This document shows positions 24,110 to 33,983 of a stretch of DNA of 39,519 bases, in pieces. Location: positions 1 through 39,519 of the forward strand of contig FLMG01004729.1 of the NCBI GenBank assembly GCA_900088475.1, written 5' to 3'. A program made the position numbers and the translations under genes. The notes below the pieces were generated by a model. It made no database searches. It had not been told where the DNA came from and saw only the letters and a list, made by a program, of their open reading frames with translations. Source of the stretch: Hyphochytrium catenoides. Its lineage: Eukaryota > Sar > Hyphochytriomycetes > Hyphochytriales > Hyphochytriaceae. Position 1 is the stretch's first letter; every line of letters begins with the position of its first letter.

Positions 24110-24600
24110 CTCTCTAAGGACAGGGAATGATTTTCTCTCGATAGAGTGCTATGAAACAGACAGGGAAGTGATCCCCGTTGCTGATTAAGTTCACTGAAGG
24201 CTTTGCAGCCCCCAAGTCTGCGATGTCTAGGAAGAGACAGGACGGAGATTGGAGTGAAGGGAAGAGAAGCGGAGACAAGGTGGTCCATTTCATGACCCTT
24301 CGGGCTGTGATGGCTTGCACTTATCTCTACACAGAAACTAGACATTCCCCTATTTCCCTAAGCAATTAAACAATTAGCTACAACTGGCATTACTTCTATA
24401 TGCTCTGTAGTTTGCCTGTGCACTCCTATCTGCAAGGCTGACGGACAAAGTGAACACGTAGAGCATCTAGACTCTCACCATCAAAAGTAAAAGCAAGAGA
24501 GAACAAAGGACACCAAAGTACATGCCATATCAGGAACAAGTAAGACGGTGAGGACTCCACCGACGATCAGGAGAACCTCATGTGAGCGCTAACAAACTTA
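24110..24600. other. Convergent intergenic spacer
   Basis: The cyclase gene (+) and the alpha-kinase gene (-) end facing each other across 491 bp. This stretch should hold both 3' untranslated regions. No canonical AATAAA is obvious and no frame looks coding. Confidence 0.55.
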
Positions 24601-25536
24601 TTACCAGGCAAGTCCATAGGAAACCTCATCCGAGTCGGAAGAGTAATACTCCACATCTTCGTATATCTGGGACAGCTGTGGCCTCGAATAGTGGTGTGGC
24701 ACGGTCCTAGCACCACGTAGCAACATAGACGTGCTCTGCTCGGCAGGAAAGTAGGCGGTGGTGTCCTTGGGCCTGGTCCAATGCGCGCGACAATACATAT
24801 TGCACTGGTGCCGAGCAAAGAAAGAGCTAATTCCTTCGGGGCCCAGGTCCGTGACGCCATACATACGTGTCCGAGAGAGCACAACCGGGTCCGTTAGCAC
24901 CACGCCGTTGCGATAAATCCCACCCTGGAGATCACAGACAACAAAATGACCTCCGCTGGCATGGTAAGAGAAATGACTGAGTGCTTGCATCGCTTTGACC
25001 CATGATGGGCCCTTCCGGTGGGATGGCACCCAGCCTGAGTTTGAGTTAAACTTGACATAATCTTCTATGAATGGCTCCACCAGGACCTTCTGACCGTGTC
25101 TAGGACCGCCGTCACTAATTGTCCATACCTGGGGCTGGTTAATCCGAACTTGTTGGTTGACGATATTCTCGCTGTTCCACCGTCGTACCAGGTCAGTGGC
25201 GCGTTCCATTGCCTTGAGATCCGACTCATAGAACTCCGCCTCATACACGACTCCGGATTTGAACCACTTGCCCACGCACGGCTGCCCTGCTCTCTGACCG
25301 CCATTATAGATACCCTTTGCTACCCAGCGGAACCGCCCTTCGGCGAAGGGGCGGTCCATATCATGGATAAGTGCACGCGTGGCGTTATTGACCCTCGACG
25401 AAGTGTCATAGCCAGGCTGATATCCGTCCTCGACACAAAAGCGGCACCGCGATATCCCTGCTCCCTTACGCCATTGGTTATAACTGAAGTCTTCGTGGTC
25501 CAAAGACTGAGAACAAGCAGCACAGTGGCGTTGCAT
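24601..25536 (-). CDS. Alpha-kinase family (MHCK/eEF2K-like) protein kinase
   Basis: One uninterrupted exon of 311 codons. Residues 5-34 form a C-x2-C...C-x2-C module (Cys5, Cys8, Cys31, Cys34), probably zinc-binding. From about residue 62 the alpha-kinase fold is readable: RWVAKGIY, CVGKWFKSG with the ATP-binding Lys90, VLVEPFIEDYVKFNSNSGWV, ALSHFSYHASGGHFVVCDLQG, LTDPVVLSR, and YGVTDLGPEGISSFFARHQC followed by N-x2-C, the diagnostic zinc-coordinating end of the domain. The acidic, Tyr/Ser-rich C-tail (EDVEYYSSDSDE) may be a phosphorylation or docking segment. Alpha-kinases phosphorylate Thr/Ser in substrates such as myosin heavy chain or eEF2. The substrate here cannot be read from sequence, because no WD40 or SEL1 substrate-binding repeats are present. 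The ATG at 25534-25536 precedes the first Cys by four codons. The gene is intronless beside intron-rich neighbours. Confidence 0.92.
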   Translation of the reverse strand: MQRHCAACSQSLDHEDFSYNQWRKGAGISRCRFCVEDGYQPGYDTSSRVNNATRALIHDMDRPFAEGRFRWVAKGIYNGGQRAGQPCVGKWFKSGVVYEAEFYESDLKAMERATDLVRRWNSENIVNQQVRINQPQVWTISDGGPRHGQKVLVEPFIEDYVKFNSNSGWVPSHRKGPSWVKAMQALSHFSYHASGGHFVVCDLQGGIYRNGVVLTDPVVLSRTRMYGVTDLGPEGISSFFARHQCNMYCRAHWTRPKDTTAYFPAEQSTSMLLRGARTVPHHYSRPQLSQIYEDVEYYSSDSDEVSYGLAW

Positions 25537-26391
25537 ACTGCATGAGCTTTGGTTGAGATATGGCCCGCAGGAGTTCGGCTAAGTAAAGGACGCGGTGGGG
25601 TGCCGCCTAGGAAAGGACAATCTAGGGACAGGCTGTTACGCAGCTTGTGATGGCTCTATTGCTGGTTTACTCTTGCTACTGTGGTCCCTGAGATACACCT
25701 CAGTTGTCTGGTGAGTTCCTCTCAGAGCCTGAGTGCGAGCAGGAGGCAGAACAGGAGTATCCTCCGTCAGAAGAATGCGATCCTGACGGGCGGGCACCAA
25801 AATCTATGATGATGATGATGGGATGGTTCGGGTTGCCAAGCAGCATCTGCGATGGTGGTGGTAGAAGAGAGAAGAAGAGAAAAGTGCTGGCAAAGTCAGT
25901 GCAGAAGGCCAAATGTTGATTAGAGTTGATGCGTTCCTTTCCTGGGGACTCTCTCAGCTGTCAGACCTGCCTGTATTTGTCATACTCTCTATCTTGAAAA
26001 GGAATATCCTTCCTGATTGACAGTCTAGTCCTGAATAACAGACCTTCTTTGTTAAGCACCAATGAGAAAAAAAGGTTGTTACATTACATCTGTTTGATGA
26101 TGTTCCTGCCCTTATTGTAAATAAGTTCATCATTGCTCAACCCAATTCCGTCATTCTACTGTGTTGGTTCTGGTATCCAACAAATGCAAGGATTGGTACT
26201 TTCCCCCAAGCTTTCGCCTGACTGAGAGAAGTCGGCAAGAGCTCCAACAGAAGCAGCATCTGAGCTGGGATGGGCTAGAAACTAGAAAGGAGTTCTATGA
26301 AAGAAGAGTAGCGGCGACTGGCGGGGCGCAAGCGAAAGGAGAGACCAGCAACAACCTCGCCAGCAAGGCGTCGGTGGACATGGCCCCGGGC
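25537..26391. other. Upstream region of the alpha-kinase gene, no recognisable gene
   Basis: Contains the probable promoter of the minus-strand alpha-kinase. Plus-strand frames at 25704-25919 (including an ATG-repeat) and 26161-26508 have no domain signature. The end of the second runs into repeat unit A of the nested element. Confidence 0.45.
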
Positions 26392-26492
26392 TGCCGCAGA
26401 AAGCAGAATGATATCTGCAACATGGTTTATGATCACGAGGAGGAGGGGGGTGATCGGAGTTTAAGCAGCCTTCGGAGCCAGGAGGATAGAGA
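26392..26492 (+). repeat. Repeat block A, forward copy
   Basis: Runs from ctgccgcagaaagcagaatg through atcacgag to ccttcggagccaggagg. It matches the reverse complement of 27150-27251 with scattered substitutions and a short insertion (an extra gaggaggg). Confidence 0.8.
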
Positions 26493-26751
26493 TGCGCTAT
26501 CCACTTAACTCTGGCAAGCGCCAGGGGACGTACCCAGTCTCTCGCTAATGGAGACTATCGTAAGGCTAATCCCTATCCGCACCAGCAGAGCCGCTCTTGT
26601 TGGGGCCTCCAGCGTTTTCTTTGTTGTTGACCCTACCACCTGGGCCCCTACCAGCTCGTCCTTGAGCATCCTCGGCCGGCTTGAAACTGAGACCCTCCAC
26701 CACCCAACCTGTGTGCAGAATCAGGATGTCCCATGTCAAGCAGTCTTCGCC

Positions 26752-27120
26752 GTGTTGCGATTCCTGCGCCCTTCCACTCAGAATTCCTGCTGTCGATTTG
26801 TTGGCGGGCCACGTCCCAACGCGTCATGTCTGCCACAATGGCGGACTCCTCAAGCCGACACTGTGGTATCGCCACGGTCCATGAAAACCCCATAATCTGG
26901 CTTCCTGCCGCCTCCAGGTGCGCCCGCCCATCAAAATCTGCGGTTCTGGCTGATGGCGCACACTGTTGTGCACCAGGCTGGACCAGGCCTGCATGGCACT
27001 GCAGTAGGACTAGCTCCTCTCTCTGGGCTCCTGAGGTTCCAGCGGCCCATCCTGATAGACCTTGCTCCGTCAGTTTGGCGGACCGAGTCACATGAAGTTC
27101 GGTCAGCGCCTTCTCAAGCT
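26752..27120 (-). repeat. Repeat block B, reverse copy
   Basis: Read on the minus strand it begins agcttgagaaggcgctgacc and ends aaggGCGCAGGAATCGCAACAC-like. It matches 27291-27659 over its full 369 bp at roughly 85% by eye. It holds an open minus-strand frame of 147 codons (26648-27091) without recognised domains. Confidence 0.85.
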
Positions 27121-27149
27121 CCCACAGGCTCTGACGATTGCCAGGGGAT

Positions 27150-27251
27150 GTACCCAGTCTCTCCCCTCCTGGCTCCGAAGGCTGCCTATCCTCCGATCAC
27201 CCTCGTGATCATACACCATGTGCAGATATCTTTCTGCTTTCTGCGCTAGAA
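27150..27251 (-). repeat. Repeat block A, reverse copy
   Basis: On the minus strand it encodes AERYLHMVYDHEGDRRIGSL and continues into the spacer before block B. It is the better preserved A copy in coding terms. Confidence 0.8.
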
Positions 27252-27290
27252 GATCGGCGCCATTATTTCCACCGCCGCCTTGACGGCGAG

Positions 27291-27659
27291 TAGCTTGAGG
27301 AGGCACTGATGGAACTTCATGTGACTCGGTCCGCCAAACTAACGGAGCAAGGTCTACCTGGATGGGCGCTGGAACCTCAGGAGCCCAGAGGGAGGAGTTA
27401 GTCCTTCTGCACAGTGCCATGCACGCCTGGGCCAGTCTGGTCACAACAGTGTGCGCCATCAAGCCAGCAACGCAGATGATGGACGGCCGTACCTAGAGGC
27501 GGGAGGAAGCCAGGTTATGGGGGTTTTTATGGACCGTTGGCGATACCAAAAGTGTCGGCTTGAGCCCGCCATTGTGGCAGACATGACGCGCTGTGACGTG
27601 GCCCGCCAACAACTCGACACTAGGGATTCTGTGTGGAAGGGCGCAGAAATCGCAACACT
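27291..27659 (+). repeat. Repeat block B, forward copy
   Basis: Begins agcttgaggaggcactgatg, passes ctcggtccgccaaactaacg, and ends at cgcaacac. It aligns with the reverse complement of 26752-27120. Single-base indels break the frame that stays open in the other copy. Confidence 0.85.
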
Positions 27660-29322
27660 CACTTCTCTTGGCGCAGCGTGACGGGAACACAGGGAAGAGT
27701 CGCGCTAGTTCAGCCTTGGCACCGACAGATCTGCTGGTGGGCACCACCCTTCCTTCTGATATCATCATGGACCTTGCAGAAGATTCAACAAGAGGGCGGG
27801 ACCGGAATACTAATCTGATGCTTGCTGCTACCATCCACATCAGAACAGAACGAGGGCATTATAGCGCGAGCTAAAAGGAGTGACTGTTGCATGGCTATAA
27901 AGTGGCGGTGGACAACAATAATATAGCCATATAGCGAGCCAAATGACTGCCTCTGTGAGCTCTTCGGATCAGGTAAGTAATAGCCACCACTAGTAGCTGC
28001 TGGATTGATAAAAGGGAAGGAGAAACATGCTAAATCTGTAGTACAGCTCGCCATGACCGGCTGGCTGCACAGAAAAAGGAGTGTAAGTGCGCGGATGACA
28101 GTTGGTGTCCTAAAGAGGGCCCTCTCCTCCTCCTTCTTGGGTTATGACTGCTGCCGTCCGTAGTCCTCTGTGTCCAGCAGTCTACAGTCTCGTCGACAGA
28201 AGAACGAAACCCCTATTATGTACGGAGACTAAAGAATGAAATTGAAGAGCAACGACATGCTATATGTAAGTACTAGAGGAGCGTAGCCTAGCACATGATG
28301 ACCCAACACCGATCCTCCTACGGCCTCCGTTATGGGCAGGGCAACTAGTAGATAATAAGCGAACGCACGTCCCAAGGAGAGGGCCAGACGGCCGTGTTAA
28401 TATACTCAACCTCACTGCCTCAGTAACCCATCCGTACAGACAACAATAGAGTGTTTGGATTGCGATCGTGATAGGAAATGTCGCAATTCCACCTGAACTA
28501 GCAGGTGCTCAGAACGAAGAAGAAGGCAGCAGCTCATGAAAAGGACTCGGTTCCCATCAATCAAAAGAGAGTGAGATGGTGAAAAACGACTCTCTCTATC
28601 AGCTTGCTGACCTCGAACTAGGATAGCCCGGGAGGTTCTTCGTAAGCAGGCTGTCATCGGCCTTCAATCCGTAAAGAGCTTTGGAATGTCGGTCATGCGT
28701 CTCTAACCAATAGCTTCATCGCGGCCATGCACGCGGATTGAGTCATGTCCTAGCTTGCAGGTGGTAAACAAAACGCTCCATTCTCTCGCTCCTCATCATC
28801 ATCAGGCCATAGATAATGATGATAGTACTGGTGAAAAAAGACAAAGGAGAGATAACAGACCCGGAAGCGAGTGAGTCCCGCTTGACTAGAAGGTAGGGAA
28901 GGTGACGAGAAGGAAGCAAGCAGCACAGAAGGGTGGGAAGGAGGAGCTAGCATGTAGCCAAAGACGCCAAACCTCCAACGGCGACGGTGAAAGGAAAGGT
29001 GCTACCGCCCCCTAGCAGCAGAAACCCCGACTTTTTTTCTCGCTCCCTCACCGCCTCTGACGAAAATACTCGGAGGCACTAGGAGTGAATACTCTGTGTT
29101 AAACTTTTCCTAAAGTGTTCATTTGCACTTCTCGCTAATTTCTAAGGCCAGAGAAACCCTTTACGACAAAATAAGGTATCCTCGTAGAGAGTTGAAGGCC
29201 CAAGAGACGTAACGGCCGCTAGAGAAGTCGTTACATATTGTGGTGCACTCATAATTAGCCATCAGCAACCTTCTCATACAAGCTCACTCTACTTCCCTCC
29301 AGCTTCCCTCTCTTTCTCTCTG

Positions 29323-29372
<50 letters not shown>

Positions 29373-29382
29373 CCTCTCTCTT

Positions 29383-29423
<41 letters not shown>

Positions 29424-30711
29424 TCTTTTCTCTTCTTTCCTCTCTCTCCCCCTCTCTGTACGAACCACCTAGTAGCCCTTCTTCGCGGTATCTCAGCTTC
29501 TTTCTCCTCTGTCAATGTAATTGACTCTCATGCCCTCGTACCTCAGTGAGGAGAGGGGCCGACGATAGACTGCTCTTCTTCCTCCTTCCTCCATCAGTCC
29601 TGTGCTCCTTAGGCAGGATGACGGGTCATCACCCGCAGAGGGGGAGCGCAGAGAGGGTTTGTGAGGTGACAGGTCCATCACCATCCAGAGGAAACAGTCT
29701 ACGCTGCAGCAGAAGCATCATCCGGCCCGGAAAAGGAGGAAATAAAAACGCAGGGGACTGAAGTCACCCATAGAAGGTGATGGGTCGCCCACAAAAAGCA
29801 GGGGAACACCACGCTGTCAAGCTGTCTATTGGCAGACCACCTTGGCTTAGCTTGTGCCTCTGGGTAGTGAACTGTGGTTGGAGATGAGAACGGACGGGGT
29901 AAGCAGAGGGCTTGTGTTGCACAGACGTCAATGTATAGAGGAAAGAAGCCACCGCCGCCCTGTCTCCTCCACAGAACCAGTAACAACAGTGTGTGGAAAA
30001 TTTAACAGGAAAGCTATGAGGGAAACTGCTCTTTTGTCTGGTCTCTGTTCTCTCTTCTTTCTCTCTCTCTCTTCCCTGTTCTGCTCTACTAAGGCTAGAG
30101 CGTCCTGTCTCCACTTTACTTCCCGACCGGTAGAAGAAGAGAGCTGAGTCTTCCTCTCCTCCTGGGTGACAGATTGATGGGCAGGAGGAGGAGTGGCACC
30201 GAGGGACCTCAAATAGCTAGAAGCTATTCTTTTATAAAGCTGGCATTGGGGCGCTCCGGTTGTTTCCCCTCTTCCTCCTATTTTGGCAGGGCGACTCCTC
30301 GCCCGATGGTGATCCTCTAACTAACTCAGAAAACCTTTCTTTTCATTTCGTCTTTTTTCTCGTTTTCCTGGCTCTCTTTCCATCGAGGTTATCAGTCAGC
30401 CATCGTTGCGTTAGCCTGTCGCTCTCCTTTCTCATCATTTACCGTCATAGCTCCAACTCGATACTCCTTTTCCTGGCTCTGCCTCCCCCACTACACTCGC
30501 TTTCCTGGCTCTGCATTCTTCTGGGTTCCTGGGCTGAGACGACGTCCAGTGTCATGCTTCTCGTGGAGGCTAGTTTGCGGCGACCCAGGTCTGCGTGGAC
30601 CTAATCTGAGCGAGAGCTAGCCCTAACTACGCATCCTAGGGGTGTGCTTTCACGGTGGATATGGATTAAGAATCACCAAACAAGATGAGACGTAGGAATC
30701 TCGCCCGCGCC
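27660..30711. other. Long intergenic region, no assignable gene
   Basis: About 3 kb with only short unrelated frames on both strands. A long CT tract (29303-29457) accounts for a low-complexity Arg/Glu minus-strand frame. A Leu/Ser-rich frame at 30260-30604 in pyrimidine-rich DNA is probably chance. The right end holds the promoter of the first membrane-protein gene. Confidence 0.5.
29303..29457. repeat. Long CT/CTTT microsatellite (polypyrimidine tract)
   Basis: About 155 bp almost entirely of CT dinucleotides with periodic TTTC interruptions, pyrimidine on the plus strand throughout. Mirror-symmetric polypurine/polypyrimidine runs of this length can form triplex (H-DNA). Whether this one does is inference. 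Confidence 0.95.
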
Positions 30712-30719
30712 TATAAAAG
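30712..30719 (+). promoter_or_regulatory. TATA box of the first two-module membrane protein gene
   Basis: TATAAAAG lies 68 bp upstream of the chosen ATG (30780). At the usual 25-30 bp offset, transcription would start near 30740-30745 and leave a 5' leader of about 35-40 nt. Confidence 0.6.
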
Positions 30720-30779
30720 CTCCTTCAGTACCGGTCGCTGCGTTGAAAAGGCCACGCTTTGGAGGTTGTGGTTCTAGAG

Positions 30780-33700
30780 ATGAAGGCTAAGGTCATTGCT
30801 TGTGATTCACACTGGAGTAACCCCATCATATCTGGCACGAACGGCAGCGCCACCGAAGATGAACAGCAAAGTAGTAGCGGGCCTGCCGGGGGTCAGAAGT
30901 CATCGGCATGCAACCTTGGTAGCTCTCCCAAGAATGCAGCACGAGCTGTCGAGCCCAGGACAACGAAGAAGGAGGCTGGAGAGCCGTCTTCTCTTGAGTG
31001 CAAAAATCAGGGACACGCAGCATACTTTAGCGCTGAGGTCCCTCCGATGGCCCAAGGCAATGACACTCGCAATCACAGTGGAGAAGCATTGCCAAGCAAA
31101 GAGGTTAAATGCCAAGGGCGCAAAGTGTCTGCAATAGAGGGACTCTCGACCTTCCATCGAGATGGAAGACCCACTCAGAAGCCGATCGGGGTGTACATGG
31201 CAAATATACGGCTCTGCCACAGGTTCATCGAGGTACTCAGTGCTCTTCAACAGCACCAGAAAGCAGGAATCGTCACGAAGCGGGAGGGACAGAAAGAAGG
31301 TGATTCTTTGGACAACAGGGAGCAACAGGACTATCGGGCCAGTGTCATCGACACTTACCTTCAACGCATCGAGAGTCAGATTGTTCAGATAGCACAGACT
31401 ACATGTCGTGTCTCACTCGCGTCAGCGGCTCCACCATCGTCTCGTAGTGAGTCATTGGAGACTAGCCGCTCCACCTGGGGTGCTAAGGCCCTATCGACAA
31501 AGTCTCTGTTCGTTAGAAAGGTAGACGGAGACGGCGGGGGTTGGAGAGGAGCAGGAAGACCTTCTGCTTCCCCAAAGAACATGCAGGCACGGCGCATCAA
31601 CGTGTCCAAACATCAGCGGGTCTCTCCCCAGTCATCTTTCGCAACAGACAATAACCCTGGCGCGGAAGATGCATCCATTGCTAGCACTTTACCATTGTCA
31701 TCCTCCGCATCATCAGGGTCGTCGCAACGGGGTCGTTCTAGCTCAACCCTCTCTCTTCCTCTCCGAGGCGTGGTCAGTATAAAATTGAAGCTGAAGCAAC
31801 GCCAAGAGACCTTAAGAAGTCTCTTTACCGTTTCCAGAACGCGACAAGCGCGCAGGCTTCGCTTTCTGTTAGCTCGGAAGCCATATGTGGAGCTTGGGGC
31901 AGAGCAAAGCCATCTTTCTCTAATGCATAAGCTCCTAGGCCAGAGCTTCACGCACACGTGGTGGAGAGCCAAGGCGATAACAGCTCCTGCAGCGTGGCTG
32001 GCGTTCGTCTTTGCAATATGCGCTTTGCCCCTTACCCTGATACTCGGACCTGCCATCACTGACACGGCCAAGTTGACCACAGGCTTGCTATGCGTCGCTG
32101 CGGGTCTTTACTGTGGGATATTCTCCACGTCGCTCATGAATTACCGCCTTCTTTGTATGATGCTTAGCACCTTCGACCTCCTTTTCCTCTTCACGGAGAT
32201 GTTTCTGTACGTTGGCTCGCTGGTCATCGTGCTCTGCGGTGCGCCCATCGGATACTGCGCCGCTATCTCCATAGCTTTTGGCTACTTCTTTACCATTGTA
32301 TACGACTGCTTTCCGCTCTCCATACGGAAGAAGTGTAGGGCTGGATTGCTGGTGGCATGTATCTGGAACTTTCTTCTTTGGCTTATCCTCTATACGCAGC
32401 CTCCTGAAGGACTATGTAGGTACCACGTGAACATGAGGACAGGTCAATTGACAGATGAGCATTACGATGGCTGGAAGTTCTCCCTCTTTGACTTCTGCCT
32501 GAACCGAGGGCTTAACATCGTCATCCTCTTCACAAAGATGACGTGCATGACCTTTAAATATCCCACTGACTGTGTGGTGCTCAAGTCACGTCTTCGCCTT
32601 ATGGAGTGTGAGGTGGCGAACCGTACGCCGTATGAAGATGACTTGAGCAGCACGTCATCTGGAGGACGGACAGGAGAAGGTAGCAGTGATGGACTAACGG
32701 GCCCCATCGGCAGGGTGAAAGGGGAGGATGGGGAAGAGGAAGAGGAGAAGGAAAGAGGAAGTCAAAAGGAAAGAAGAAAGTGTTCCACGACGGCGCTCTG
32801 TGACTCCATGCTAGCATATCTTTCGACGTCCACTACCTTTCACGACCACGAGTGGAAGTGCATCGTTGACGTCTATCTGCTCCTGTCTGAAATGCGCAAA
32901 GGTACCACCAGGCTGAAAGATGCTACTAAGGCACCTCCACTGGCCCCATCTTCTACTGTCCTTTCTCCTGTTACTTCTCTATCTTCGTCGACGCCAGGCG
33001 ACGGTGAGATTCCTGAACTTTCATCGGGAGAGAGGCCCTCAAGTGGTGACGAAGCAACCATGATAGGATCCCATCAACGCAGTGGCCGCTTCGTTTTCTT
33101 GGCCCAACTTGGGAGAGGAGGACATGAGGGCCATTTCTCTGCTTCCAGGAGGACAAAAGGCAAGTACGCGCTGACAGTGGTAAAGCTGCATTCCGAAATG
33201 ACAGAACAGGAGAGCGGACAAACAGTCATGATGCTCCTCTTCGGACAAAAGTTTACGGAGGTCTGGTTTCAATGGCGCAGACTTCTAACTCCGTTAGCCC
33301 GGCTCTCCTTCGTGACCTATATGGCCATGGCGCTAGTGCTGATTATGAATGCTGGTTCGCCATCCACTGAAGCGCTCATGGGCTCCTTGCTTCTGCTGAA
33401 TTCTCTCATTATGATGATCTTCTACTCCTCGCTCATGAACTACTGGATCTTTCGGTGCTGTCTAAGAATGTTTGACGTGGCATTTTTCATGGTCCACTTG
33501 CTGGTCTACTCCTTCTTTCTTGCTAGCGCTCTCTGCTTTACCCCAGGGGGCTGGTGTCTTGGCATCAGTTGGTTCTTGGCTAATGCCATTACTTTCTTCT
33601 ACGACTCCATGCCTCTACGAACAAGAAACAAGAGCAAAGGAGTTGCCTTTCTGGGAACGGTCTTTGTGATAGTAGTGGAGTTGCTCTACTATACACGACT

Positions 33701-33983
33701 ACCGCCAGGCTTATGTACCTACCGTGTCGGGATGTCTGACGACGGGAATGTTTGGCTGAGGGACAACGAACTGCATCAAGGTTTATCAGTCTTTGAAGCT
33801 GGCCTCAACAGCGGACTGACGTTAATCGTCCTGCTGTCCAGAATCTGCTTTGCGGTCATCAATGATCCTGAGGATTGCGTCGTGCTCCGAACTCGGATGC
33901 GTCTGATTGCTGTGCCTGACTTTACTGCCATGGCCCCACTAGATTTTCTGCCAGCGGTCCAACCAACTCAACATCCACAATGA
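30780..33983 (+). CDS. Two-module polytopic membrane protein, paralogue 1 (family not recognised)
   Basis: A single exon of 1067 aa from the first ATG (30780) to TGA. The first third is hydrophilic and Ser-rich. Two homologous membrane modules follow, at about 358-610 and 795-1047, each with five or six hydrophobic segments. Landmarks recur in both: SLMNYRLL / SLMNYWIF, STFDLLFLF / RMFDVAFFM, YDCFPLSIRKK / YDSMPLRTRNK, PPEGLCRY / PPGLCTY, and a terminal DCVVLKSRLRL / DCVVLRTRMRL. Before each module a soluble stretch also looks related: IRLCHRFIEVL with VIDTYLQRI in the N-terminus, and ALCDSMLAYL with IVDVYLLL before module 2. The protein is therefore an internal duplication of a roughly 450-500-residue unit. 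Ten to twelve membrane spans suggest a transporter, channel or scaffold, but no transporter motif is visible and I assign no function. A paralogue follows in the same orientation about 2 kb downstream. Confidence 0.88.
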   Translation: MKAKVIACDSHWSNPIISGTNGSATEDEQQSSSGPAGGQKSSACNLGSSPKNAARAVEPRTTKKEAGEPSSLECKNQGHAAYFSAEVPPMAQGNDTRNHSGEALPSKEVKCQGRKVSAIEGLSTFHRDGRPTQKPIGVYMANIRLCHRFIEVLSALQQHQKAGIVTKREGQKEGDSLDNREQQDYRASVIDTYLQRIESQIVQIAQTTCRVSLASAAPPSSRSESLETSRSTWGAKALSTKSLFVRKVDGDGGGWRGAGRPSASPKNMQARRINVSKHQRVSPQSSFATDNNPGAEDASIASTLPLSSSASSGSSQRGRSSSTLSLPLRGVVSIKLKLKQRQETLRSLFTVSRTRQARRLRFLLARKPYVELGAEQSHLSLMHKLLGQSFTHTWWRAKAITAPAAWLAFVFAICALPLTLILGPAITDTAKLTTGLLCVAAGLYCGIFSTSLMNYRLLCMMLSTFDLLFLFTEMFLYVGSLVIVLCGAPIGYCAAISIAFGYFFTIVYDCFPLSIRKKCRAGLLVACIWNFLLWLILYTQPPEGLCRYHVNMRTGQLTDEHYDGWKFSLFDFCLNRGLNIVILFTKMTCMTFKYPTDCVVLKSRLRLMECEVANRTPYEDDLSSTSSGGRTGEGSSDGLTGPIGRVKGEDGEEEEEKERGSQKERRKCSTTALCDSMLAYLSTSTTFHDHEWKCIVDVYLLLSEMRKGTTRLKDATKAPPLAPSSTVLSPVTSLSSSTPGDGEIPELSSGERPSSGDEATMIGSHQRSGRFVFLAQLGRGGHEGHFSASRRTKGKYALTVVKLHSEMTEQESGQTVMMLLFGQKFTEVWFQWRRLLTPLARLSFVTYMAMALVLIMNAGSPSTEALMGSLLLLNSLIMMIFYSSLMNYWIFRCCLRMFDVAFFMVHLLVYSFFLASALCFTPGGWCLGISWFLANAITFFYDSMPLRTRNKSKGVAFLGTVFVIVVELLYYTRLPPGLCTYRVGMSDDGNVWLRDNELHQGLSVFEAGLNSGLTLIVLLSRICFAVINDPEDCVVLRTRMRLIAVPDFTAMAPLDFLPAVQPTQHPQ

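Larger units (their letters stand above)
26392..27659. mobile_element. Degenerate element: reverse A-B unit nested in a forward A-B unit
   Basis: Two sequence blocks each occur twice in opposite orientation. Block A: 26392-26492 (+) and 27150-27251 (-). Block B: 26752-27120 (-) and 27291-27659 (+). On the minus strand A and B are only 29 bp apart, so A-B is one unit. On the plus strand the same unit is split, with the reverse copy in the gap. Block A encodes similar peptides in both copies (MVYDHE...SLRSQE). Block B is open on the minus strand and broken by indels on the plus strand. A small related piece (ccaggggacgtacccagtct) recurs at 26521 and 27140. I cannot name the family. A retrotransposon gag-like origin or a non-autonomous element is possible. 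Confidence 0.65.

Noticed and set aside
24567-24884. 105-codon minus-strand frame
   Set aside because: Out-of-frame shadow of the alpha-kinase gene, without a domain of its own.
26161-26508. 115-codon plus-strand frame considered as a gene
   Set aside because: Its C-terminal third is repeat block A, shared with the nested element. No domain is seen and the start is a non-ATG codon.
29255-29515. 86-codon minus-strand frame rich in Arg and Glu
   Set aside because: It is the translation of the CT microsatellite, not a gene.
30260-30604. 114-codon Leu/Ser-rich frame with apparent hydrophobic segments
   Set aside because: It lies in pyrimidine-rich DNA, which yields Leu/Ser/Phe by composition, and it ends just before the TATA box of the next gene.
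31613-32080. 155-codon minus-strand frame inside paralogue 1
   Set aside because: Antisense shadow. The plus-strand frame has conserved membrane motifs shared with the paralogue.
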